64,000 nt of DNA from Sphingomonas montanisoli (GTDB lineage Bacteria; Pseudomonadota; Alphaproteobacteria; Sphingomonadales; Sphingomonadaceae), in assembly GCF_008274695.1 (NCBI RefSeq), contig NZ_VTOU01000002.1, positions 434,001 through 498,000 of the forward strand, read 5' to 3'. Below, piece after piece: positions 43,554 to 50,388 of the stretch. Below the pieces are notes generated by a model, which was not told where the DNA came from, did no database searches, and saw only the letters and a list, made by a program, of their open reading frames with translations. Each line of letters starts with the position of its first letter. Position 1 is the stretch's first letter. The translations under genes and the position numbers were made by a program.

Positions 43554-44336
43554 ATGCCGATCGGGATCGAGGGGAAGCGCATCATCGTGACGGGCGGCGC
43601 ACGCGGCATCGCCGCCGGCGCGGTGCGCGTGTTCGCGCGTGAGGGCGCGCATGTCGTCTCGTTCGACCGTCTCGTCGACGAAGGCCGCCAGGTCGCAGCG
43701 ACCGCGACGGCGGAAGGGCCGGGCAAGGTCGATTTCCGAGAGGTCGATCTGGGCAAGCGCGCCGATGTCGTCGCCGCTGTCGACGATGCGGTGAAGACGC
43801 TCGGCGGGATCGACGCGGTGTTCAACATCGCCGCGATCGAACGCACCGCCAAGGCACACGAAATCGGCGAGGCCGGCTGGAACGAGATGCTCTCGATCAA
43901 CGTCGGCGGCGTCGTATCGATGTGCGAGGCGGTGTTCCCGCACATGAAGGCGGGCGGCGGCGGCGCGATCGTCAACTTCTCGTCCGATGCCGCGAACCAG
44001 CCTTATCTCAACGGTGCGCATTATTCGGCATCGAAGGCGGCGGTGATCTCCTACACCCGCACGCTCGCAGCCGAGTGGGGTCGGTTCAACATTCGCGCCA
44101 ATTGCGTGATGCCGCTCGCCTGGACGCCGATGTTCGACGAGCGCCGCGCGCGCTTCAAGACGCCGGAGGAACTGGCGACCTACGATGCCCGTATCGCCTC
44201 ACTGATCCCGCTCGGCCGGATGGGCGATCCCGAAAGCGATCTGGCACCGGCTCTTGTGTTCCTCGCGTCGGATGCGGCGCGCTACGTCTCGGCGCAGAAT
44301 CTCGGCGTCAACGGCGGTTCGGCCTGGGGGCGGTGA
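43554..44336 (+). CDS. SDR oxidoreductase downstream of the IclR gene
   Basis: The 260-residue classical SDR has the cofactor motif TGGARGIAAG and VSFDRLVDEG, where an Asp after strand 2 favours NAD(H). It has FNIAAIE in place of NNAG, and catalytic Ser/Tyr/Lys in NFSSDAANQPYLNGAHYSASKAA. The ending SAQNLGVNGG fits the family. The extra NFRE/VDLGKR segment is ordinary. It is co-oriented with and 23 nt behind the IclR gene, with a GGAGAGA ribosome-binding site. A long palindromic repeat follows. Confidence 0.9.
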   Translation: MPIGIEGKRIIVTGGARGIAAGAVRVFAREGAHVVSFDRLVDEGRQVAATATAEGPGKVDFREVDLGKRADVVAAVDDAVKTLGGIDAVFNIAAIERTAKAHEIGEAGWNEMLSINVGGVVSMCEAVFPHMKAGGGGAIVNFSSDAANQPYLNGAHYSASKAAVISYTRTLAAEWGRFNIRANCVMPLAWTPMFDERRARFKTPEELATYDARIASLIPLGRMGDPESDLAPALVFLASDAARYVSAQNLGVNGGSAWGR

Positions 44337-44340
44337 CGAT

Positions 44341-44460
44341 TAATCCTCCCCCGCCAGGGGGAGGTGGCGCCGAAGGCGACGGAGGGGGAGGATACGGGCC
44401 GCTCGCCGTCCTCCCCCTCCGTCAGCTACGCTGACACCTCCCCCTGGCGGGGGAGGATTA
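44341..44460. repeat. Long double-hairpin repeat, copy C
   Basis: This 120-bp element starts TAATCCTCCCCCGCCAGGGG and ends with its inverse. The inner stems GGCGCCGAAGGCGAC and GTCAGCTACGCTGAC are in the same order as in the 16.2-kb copy. It lies exactly between convergent stops, touching both genes, and could serve as a two-way transcription stop. Confidence 0.87.
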
Positions 44461-44461
44461 T

Positions 44462-45271
44462 CTAGGCCGCAGCTTTGATCTGCTGCCCCTGCCGCTTCTC
44501 CAGCAGCACCGCCGCGCAATTGTACGTCCGCTCATTATCGACATCGATCGCATGGCTGCCATCGGCCAGCACCACCGGCGCGATGCGCAGCTTGAAGCGC
44601 CTGCCGAGCCGCCCGAGCGCGCTCTTGAGCGACAACTGCTTCGTCAGCATCAGCACGACATTGATCACGCCGACCGCCGCCAGCAGCCGCATAGGCTTCT
44701 TCGCGAACTGCCCGCCCGATCGGAAGCTCTCCGCCGCCTTGATCGCGTGCGCTCCGCCGAAGCCGTAGAGGTTGCAGTTCGAATATTCGTCATCGGCGAA
44801 GCGATAGAAGCGGCGCTGCCCTTCGGGATGCGCGGTCAGCACCGCATATTTGGTCGCCATCGCCACGCCGACATCGGCGATCGTCGTGATCGTGCGCAGC
44901 ATCGCGCTCACCGCGCCCGGCGTCAGCAGGACATTGTCGGCCGTGGTGACGATCAGCGGGCCGTCGACACCGTGCGTCGCCGCGAACACGCTGTCGGCCA
45001 GATTGTCGGCGGCTGGCACGAAATCGACCTTGCTTGTCGTCACCGGCAAGAGCGAGCGCAGCGGCGCATCCATCTCCGGCTCGACCACGATCCGCATCCG
45101 CGCGATCCCCGGCGTCGCCAGCAAAGCCTCGACCGCGTGGACGATCAGCGGCTTGCCCCCGATCGGCACCACGCATTTGTGGGAGACACCATGCGCCTCC
45201 GCCAGGGGATCGACCACGCCCGCCCGCTGCGCCGCCAGCACGATGGCGGTGAAGGTCGGATCAGGCAGCAA
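44462..45271 (-). CDS. MobA-like nucleotidyltransferase
   Basis: The 269-residue NTP-transferase (PF12804-like) has the N-terminal loop FTAIVLAAQRAG followed by SHKCVVPIGGKPLIVHAVEAL, and a metal-binding Asp in LIVTTADNVLL. The usual xGGxGTRM loop is altered to AAQRAG. A hydrophobic segment (about residues 195-215, LLAAVGVINVVLML) suggests peripheral membrane contact. It resembles alcohol-phosphate cytidylyltransferases more than cofactor MobA, but the substrate is unknown. The TTG start at 45271 overlaps the end of the ATP-grasp gene by 11 nt, so the two are coupled. Confidence 0.72.
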   Translation of the reverse strand: MLPDPTFTAIVLAAQRAGVVDPLAEAHGVSHKCVVPIGGKPLIVHAVEALLATPGIARMRIVVEPEMDAPLRSLLPVTTSKVDFVPAADNLADSVFAATHGVDGPLIVTTADNVLLTPGAVSAMLRTITTIADVGVAMATKYAVLTAHPEGQRRFYRFADDEYSNCNLYGFGGAHAIKAAESFRSGGQFAKKPMRLLAAVGVINVVLMLTKQLSLKSALGRLGRRFKLRIAPVVLADGSHAIDVDNERTYNCAAVLLEKRQGQQIKAAA

Positions 45272-46286
45272 GCTCGTAGCTCCCCGCCAGCAGCCCGTGG
45301 CGGCGCAGGCTCTCGGTCAGGATCGTCTCGATCAGCTGATCGTGGTTCCAGCCGATCTGCGACGCCGCCATCGCGATCGTCTTTTTCGACCACAGATTGC
45401 AGTTGAGGTTGACCTCCATGAAGCGCAGCTCGCCCGTCGCCTCGTCCAGCCGATATTCGAAGCGGCCATAATCGAACGGCTGGAACTCGCGCATCATCTC
45501 GCGCGACATCCGCTCGGCGTCGGCGATCAGCCGCGCGTCGTGCAGCGGGCGGATCATATAGGCTTGCCCACCGACCAGATTGCGCTTCTCGGCATAGGTG
45601 CGCAGATAGCTGGGGTCGTCCTGCTCGACGATCTGGGTCGGCAGGATGAAGGGCTCGCCGTCGATCGTAACGACCGAGACTTCGATGTCGTGGCCGGGGA
45701 TGAAGGGTTCGACGATCGCGTCATGACCCTGCGTGTGGAGCGCGATCACCTGCGCGCGGATCTCGTCGCGGTCGTGCGCCATGCCGATCCCCCAGCTGGC
45801 CGAAGAGGCGTTGGGCTTGACGACGTAGCGGCGCGCGCTGGGGCACAGTGACAGGTCTATCGGCGCACCCCGGCGGAACACCGCCCAGGGTGCGGTGGGC
45901 AGGCCGCGCTGGAGCGCGATGCGCTTGCACAGATGCTTGTCGTCCGAAAGACCGCGCAGGATCGGGCTGGCGCCCAGATAGGGGATGTTCATCCGCTCGC
46001 ACAGCAACGGCAGCATCATCTCCGAATTCAGGAATCCGCCACGGTTGAGCAGCGGGAAGACGAAATCGGCGTCGGTGGGCGTGAACAACGCCTGGTAGCT
46101 GTCGGCAAGACGCAGGTTCACCCCGATCCGCTCGAGCGCCTGGCGCATCTCGCGATGATAGAGCGCGTGGCTGCCGTCGCTCGGATGGAGCCCGTCTTCC
46201 CAATGAACATGCTTGGCGATCAGCAGGACGCGCAGGGCGCGTTTCGCCGCCGCCGGAAGCGCGCGCGGCGCGACCGTCGTTTTCAT
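45261..46286 (-). CDS. ATP-grasp ligase, D-Ala-D-Ala ligase-like
   Basis: The 341-residue protein has a D-Ala-D-Ala ligase-like layout. The N-terminal domain contains FVFPLLNRGGFLNSEMMLPLLCERMNIPYLGASP. A central ATP-grasp segment reads RRYVVKPNASSASWGIGM. The C-terminal magnesium-binding stretch YGRFEYRLDEATGELRFMEVNLNCNL resembles the ligase RxDxR...EVNxxPG. It probably joins an amino acid or hydroxy acid to an acceptor with ATP. The EVNLNCN form departs from EVNTxPG, so it is not the housekeeping ligase. It is followed by an 11-nt-overlapping nucleotidyltransferase. Upstream lies a composite repeat and the second ATP-grasp gene. Confidence 0.8.
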   Translation of the reverse strand: MKTTVAPRALPAAAKRALRVLLIAKHVHWEDGLHPSDGSHALYHREMRQALERIGVNLRLADSYQALFTPTDADFVFPLLNRGGFLNSEMMLPLLCERMNIPYLGASPILRGLSDDKHLCKRIALQRGLPTAPWAVFRRGAPIDLSLCPSARRYVVKPNASSASWGIGMAHDRDEIRAQVIALHTQGHDAIVEPFIPGHDIEVSVVTIDGEPFILPTQIVEQDDPSYLRTYAEKRNLVGGQAYMIRPLHDARLIADAERMSREMMREFQPFDYGRFEYRLDEATGELRFMEVNLNCNLWSKKTIAMAASQIGWNHDQLIETILTESLRRHGLLAGSYELAA

Positions 46287-46402
46287 CGTCAGCCTCCGTT
46301 TTCACGTCGGAGGGTCTCGACGACCCTTCCGTTCCGTCCCGATGACAATTTAGCGGTCGGTTGTGACGGCGAAGCTACGATTTGGTTTCGCTATTTCGTC
46401 GT

Positions 46403-46484
46403 GCGGCACCGGCCCGCTCCTCCACCCGCCCTCCCATAAGATACTGCCGCTGGGAGGTGGGGTGGGGGAGCGGGCCGCCGCCGC
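46403..46484. repeat. GCGGCACCGGCCCGCTC palindrome, copy B
   Basis: The left arm GCGGCACCGGCCCGCTCC and right arm GGGGGAGCGGGCCGCCGC are imperfect inverses, with inner arms CGCCCTCCCA and TGGGAGG. It is a diverged copy of the perfect palindrome at 18767-18849. It occupies most of the 206-bp non-coding gap between the two ATP-grasp genes; the remainder holds no gene I can support. Confidence 0.75.
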
Positions 46485-46486
46485 CT

Positions 46487-46510
46487 ACCGGTTCAGCGTG
46501 CTGAACCGGT
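46487..46510. repeat. GGTTCAGC...GCTGAACC palindrome over the ATP-grasp stop codon
   Basis: Perfect 11-bp inverted arms ACCGGTTCAGC / GCTGAACCGGT have a 2-nt spacer. On the minus strand the last codons and TGA stop (46493-46495) of the sugar-transfer-associated ATP-grasp gene lie inside it. The core is identical to the element at 18741-18765, and both adjoin the same larger palindrome. Confidence 0.75.
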
Positions 46511-47686
46511 CGAAAGATGGTGCGCGATCAACGCGCCATAGCGCGTCTCGCCCAACCCACGGCGCGCGGCGCGCTGGGGCATGAGGACGCCGGGCTTGCC
46601 ATTGCCTTCGATCAGGATCGGGCCGTCCGGCGTCAGCGCGACATCCCAGCCGATGATGATATAGTCGTCGAAGGCCAGTGCGTGCGCGCGGCTGACGAGT
46701 GCGGTCGCGGCCGTCCAGTCGGGCAGGGTGCGGCCCATGATCGCGGCCGCCGTCACTGGGTGAACGATATGGTCGCTGCCGCCATAGCCCTGGCAGGCGA
46801 TGCCCAGCGTCCCCGTCGCCAGCTCGACCGGAACGATCAGCCCGCCCGCCTTCATATTGTCGACCCGTGCGCCGACCTTGCTGGCGCAGCGGAAGGTCGC
46901 GCTGACGACTTCGGGCACGCCCGCTTCGTCGAGGATCGTCACGACCCGCACGGTCGGCAGCGCATCAAGCGCGATCTGGGCGATGTCGGGATGGCAGGCG
47001 ATCAGCGGCTGGACGACGGCGTTGCCCTGCGTCGGGCGCAATGCGGCCTCGGCCGAACCGGTGTCGGCGAACGGGCCGATCATCCGCACCCCGTCGCCAC
47101 CCTCGCCGTCGCACGGCTTCACGACCAGCAGGCGATTCGTCACGTCGCCCGTGACGACGATCTTGCCGTCGTCGATCGTTGCGACCGTCTCGGCATGCGG
47201 CAGGCCGGCGGTGCGGCAACGCTCGGCAAAGCGTGCCTTGTCCGCGAGCGCGCAATCGGCGGACCAGCCGCGCGGATTGAGGCGCTTGTTGATCGCGGCG
47301 TCTTCGAAGCGGCGGATATAATGGCCGATCTCTTCCGCCTCACCTATGCGGAACAGGGCGATGTCGTTGGGGTCGGCGAAGCGCGCGTGCGCAATCGCGG
47401 TCGCGCGCCGGCGCCATTCCGCGTCGAGCCCGAACTTGCGCTGCACCTTGCGCGCGCGGATCGGCACCCAGGCGTGGAACAGCGCGCCGATCACGGCATC
47501 CACCGTCGCGCGCGCCGCCGTCCGCCCTGCGCGCCGGTCGGCGTAATGCGTGGCCAGGAAGGGGCCCGATATCGGCCGCACCACGCCCGGATAGAGCGCC
47601 CAGGCCTTCTTCAGAAAATAGAGGCGGTCATAGCCGGCCAATGTGCTCACCTCGATCGAAAGCCCGTCATATATCGCGGCTAGCAT
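46493..47686 (-). CDS. Sugar-transfer-associated ATP-grasp protein
   Basis: The 397-residue protein matches the ATPgrasp_ST family (PF14397). It has LLVVKPCDGEGGDGVRMIG near residue 205, TVRVVTILDEAGVPEVVSATFR and ARVDNMKAGGLIVPVELATG. The C-terminal magnesium site is IIGWDVALTPDGPILIEGN. The N-terminal ~150 residues are helical and basic. Family members are found beside glycosyltransferases and are thought to attach amino acids to glycans or precursors, but reactions are mostly undetermined. Start ATG 47686 leaves 21 bp to the divergent glycosyltransferase; longer in-frame readings run over that gene and are unlikely. It is the second ATP-grasp of this cluster. Confidence 0.82.
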   Translation of the reverse strand: MLAAIYDGLSIEVSTLAGYDRLYFLKKAWALYPGVVRPISGPFLATHYADRRAGRTAARATVDAVIGALFHAWVPIRARKVQRKFGLDAEWRRRATAIAHARFADPNDIALFRIGEAEEIGHYIRRFEDAAINKRLNPRGWSADCALADKARFAERCRTAGLPHAETVATIDDGKIVVTGDVTNRLLVVKPCDGEGGDGVRMIGPFADTGSAEAALRPTQGNAVVQPLIACHPDIAQIALDALPTVRVVTILDEAGVPEVVSATFRCASKVGARVDNMKAGGLIVPVELATGTLGIACQGYGGSDHIVHPVTAAAIMGRTLPDWTAATALVSRAHALAFDDYIIIGWDVALTPDGPILIEGNGKPGVLMPQRAARRGLGETRYGALIAHHLSTGSAR

Positions 47687-47707
47687 GACGCTTTCGGGTC
47701 GGAGCGC

Positions 47708-48856
47708 GTGCCGGTGACGGACATCATCATCTATGTTCATGATCTGCGATCGAGCGGAGTCGTGCGCGACGCGATCCGCCTCGCCGATCATTGCGCCGAG
47801 CGGCATCGCGTGACCCTGGTCGCGGGGCATGGCGACGGTTTCTTCCGCGATCTGGCGGGGCAGGGGCGGCACGACTTCGTCGCCTTATGCAAAGGTCGCC
47901 GATCGCCGGTCGCGATGAAATTGCACGCGGCGCTGGCCTTGCGCCGCTGGCTGGCGGGCCGGCCGGCGGCGTTGATCGTGTCGATGGGCAATATGGGGCA
48001 TGCGACGCCCTTCCTCGCGACCCTGGGCGCGCGCCGTCACGCCTGTGTCTATCGGATCAGCAACGAGATCGCGCGCGGCGACGGATTGCGCGGGGCGCTC
48101 CGCACGATCTGGATGAAGGCGCTGATCGCCGATGCGGTATCGATCCCGCTGGTCGGTGCGGCGCTCGCGCGCAACCCGATCTTCGCGGATGCGCTGGCCG
48201 ATGGTCGCGCGGTCGAGATGCGCAGCGGCGTCGATCTGGCCGAAGCGCGTGCAAAGGCTGCCGCGCCGTCGCCGCATGTCTGGCTCGACGAAGATGTGCC
48301 CGTCATCCTCGCGATCGGCCGGCTGCGTCCGCAGAAGAATCACGAATTGCTGATCGCGGCGATGGCGCGGCTCGATCGCCCCGCGCGCCTCGTCATCCTG
48401 GGCGGCGGCACCGATGAGGAGCGGGCGCGCTACACCCGGATCGCGACCGAGGCTGGGCTCAAGGCCGACGCCTTCCTCCTGGCCGGGGAGACCGACAATG
48501 TTTTTGCGTGGCTGTCGCGCGCGAAACTGTTTGCGCTGCCGTCGCGCTGGGAAGGGTCGTCGGTCGCGCTGATCGAGGCGATGGCGGTGGGAACCCCGAT
48601 CGTCGCCTCCACGCTGGCCGGCGATGCGCGCGAAGTGCTCGACCACGGACGCTATGGCAGGCTGTTCGACGGCGACGATCCGGATGCGCTCGCCCGTGCG
48701 ATCGAGGCGCAATTGTCGGACGGCGTCATCGGGCCGGGCGATCGTGCGCTGGCTTATGCGTCGCCCGACGACGACTATCGCGCGCTGTTCGAAACACGGA
48801 TCCATCAACGTTTCGTCGAACGCAGGTCACGAAATCTGTGGATGAAAGCTCGATGA
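47708..48856 (+). CDS. GT4-family glycosyltransferase
   Basis: The 382-residue GT-B glycosyltransferase has an N-terminal domain with GHATPFLATLGARRHACVYRISNEIARG and a C-terminal GT4 domain (PF00534). The latter reads VPVILAIGRLRPQKNHELLIAAMARL, FLLAGETDNVFAWLSRAKLFALPSRWEGSSVALIEAMAVGTPIVAS. The last stretch holds the EX7E-type nucleotide-sugar motif (E in WEGSSVALIE). It probably transfers a sugar to a lipid-linked or polysaccharide acceptor at the membrane face. GTG 47708 has GGAG close by. It is divergent from the ATP-grasp gene, with only 21 bp between starts, so the two must share a promoter region. Confidence 0.88.
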   Translation: MPVTDIIIYVHDLRSSGVVRDAIRLADHCAERHRVTLVAGHGDGFFRDLAGQGRHDFVALCKGRRSPVAMKLHAALALRRWLAGRPAALIVSMGNMGHATPFLATLGARRHACVYRISNEIARGDGLRGALRTIWMKALIADAVSIPLVGAALARNPIFADALADGRAVEMRSGVDLAEARAKAAAPSPHVWLDEDVPVILAIGRLRPQKNHELLIAAMARLDRPARLVILGGGTDEERARYTRIATEAGLKADAFLLAGETDNVFAWLSRAKLFALPSRWEGSSVALIEAMAVGTPIVASTLAGDAREVLDHGRYGRLFDGDDPDALARAIEAQLSDGVIGPGDRALAYASPDDDYRALFETRIHQRFVERRSRNLWMKAR

Positions 48857-48953
48857 CGCATGTCGTCGCAATAATGTCGCCGAACTGAAACCGATCCTTG
48901 CGACATGCGGACATATAGCGCGGCCCGTAAACCGCCTGAAACAGGAGCATGGC

Positions 48954-49613
48954 GTGGCGTTGGCAATGAGCACCGATGGCGTGAGCCAGGCCTATGGCCG
49001 ATGGGCACCGGTCTATGACCTGGTCTTTGGTCCCGTTTTCAGGAAGGGCCGGTCCGAAGCGGTGATCGCGGCGGAAAGGATCGGCGGCCGCATCCTCGAG
49101 GTCGGCGTCGGTACCGGCATCTCGTTGCCCGAATATAGCCGGTCGAGCCGGCTGGTCGGGATCGATATCTCCGATCCGATGCTCGACAAGGCGCGCGAAC
49201 GGGTCCGCAAGTTGAAGCTCAACAATGTCGAGGACATCCGCGTCGGCGATGCCGAGGCGCTCGAATATGAAGACGAGAGTTTCGACGTCGTCGTCGCCCA
49301 ATATGTCATCACCTCGGTTCCGAACCCGGAAAAGGCGCTCGATGAGTTCGCCCGCGTCTGCCGCGTCGGCGGCGAGATCGTGATCACCACCCGCGTCGGC
49401 GCCGAGACGGGCGTGCGCGACAAGATCGAACGCGCGCTCATGCCGATCACGAGCCGGCTGGGCTTCCGCACCGAATTCGCCTTCTCGCGCTACACCGATT
49501 GGGCTGCGAGCCGGGATGACATCGAACTGGTCGAGCGGCGCGAGCTGCCGCCGCTGGGACATTTTTCGCTGGTTCGCTTCGCCAAGCGCGCCGCTGATGG
49601 GGGGAAGGCGTAA
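48954..49613 (+). CDS. Class I SAM methyltransferase, PmtA-type
   Basis: The 219-residue Rossmann-fold methyltransferase has SAM motif I ILEVGVGTGISLPEY near residue 47, GIDISDPMLDKARERV (motif II acid) and DVVVAQYVITSVPNPEKAL (motif IV). Sequence and size match the Rhodobacter/sphingomonad PmtA phosphatidylethanolamine N-methyltransferase, which makes phosphatidylcholine by three methylations at the membrane. Start GTG 48954 has AGGAG 6 nt before; ATG 48966 is an alternative. The stop overlaps the next gene's ATG (TAATG). A phosphatidylserine decarboxylase gene 2.5 kb away would supply its PE substrate. Confidence 0.85.
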   Translation: MALAMSTDGVSQAYGRWAPVYDLVFGPVFRKGRSEAVIAAERIGGRILEVGVGTGISLPEYSRSSRLVGIDISDPMLDKARERVRKLKLNNVEDIRVGDAEALEYEDESFDVVVAQYVITSVPNPEKALDEFARVCRVGGEIVITTRVGAETGVRDKIERALMPITSRLGFRTEFAFSRYTDWAASRDDIELVERRELPPLGHFSLVRFAKRAADGGKA

Positions 49614-50251
49614 TGGTTGCGCTTCGCAAATTGCAGTTTGAAGCCGATGACGGCACGGCGGGCTTCCGCGCGCAGCTGGCCGAGCAGCGCTGGGACGATC
49701 ATCGTTTCTATCATCACAGCCTGATCAACCAGAGCCTGCACTTCATCAGCGCGTGCACCTTTCTGACCGCTTATGTGCTGCTGTTCACCGATCCGGCGCT
49801 GGCGAGCCTGCTCGCCTGGGGCGTCGCGATGACCAGCCGTCAGGCCGGCCACTTCTTCTTCGAGCCCAAGGGCTACGACGTCGAGAACCAGGCCACGCAC
49901 GAATATAAGGAAGAGGTGAAGGTCGGTTACAACCTGTTCCGCAAATATGTGCTTATGAGCCTGTGGGTTTCGATCCCGGTGGTGCTGGCGATCTCGCCGA
50001 GCCTGCTCGGCACGATCCCCGCGCCCGACGGCTTCGTGGGCTATCTGCGCAATGTCGGCCACGCCTGGCTGTTCTTCGGTGCCGCCGCTTTGCTGTTCCG
50101 CGTGCTGCAACTCTGGGTGCAGCGCGATTTCGAAACCGGCATCGTGTGGGCGACCAAGATCATCACCGATCCGTTCAACGACTTCCGCCTCTACAAGAGC
50201 GCCCCGGCCAAGCTGATCAAGGGCCAGCGCTTCGATCAGCCGCGGCACTGA
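49613..50251 (+). CDS. Membrane protein, possibly Mpo1/DUF962-like
   Basis: The 212-residue protein has four hydrophobic segments and a His-rich N-terminal part (DDHRFYHHSLINQSLHFISA) with SRQAGHFFFEPKG after the second helix. The spacing of His residues around the first helices, and the GHFFFEP motif, resemble the Mpo1/DUF962 membrane dioxygenases that act on 2-hydroxy fatty acids from sphingolipid breakdown. I am not certain of the family. It overlaps the PmtA stop by one base, so it is co-translated with that enzyme and probably acts on membrane lipids. Confidence 0.55.
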   Translation: MVALRKLQFEADDGTAGFRAQLAEQRWDDHRFYHHSLINQSLHFISACTFLTAYVLLFTDPALASLLAWGVAMTSRQAGHFFFEPKGYDVENQATHEYKEEVKVGYNLFRKYVLMSLWVSIPVVLAISPSLLGTIPAPDGFVGYLRNVGHAWLFFGAAALLFRVLQLWVQRDFETGIVWATKIITDPFNDFRLYKSAPAKLIKGQRFDQPRH

Positions 50252-50273
50252 GCCGCAGCGACACCTCCGAAGA

Positions 50274-50380
50274 CGTCACCCCGGCCTTGTGCCGGGGTCC
50301 ACGTTGTCTCGCACGCAGCATCCGAATCTTGACCGCATCGCCCATCTCCCGGTGGACCCCGGCACAAGGCCGGGGTGACG
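50274..50380. repeat. CGTCACCCCGGCC palindrome
   Basis: Inverted arms of 28 bp begin CGTCACCCCGGCCTTGTGCC at the left, and the right arm mirrors them. They enclose 51 nt. Each arm contains its own CCGGCCTTGTGCCGG stem. It is situated between two convergent genes and resembles the repeat at 2999-3082 in its CGTCA...TGACG ends. Confidence 0.85.
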
Positions 50381-50388
50381 ATGCGGCT

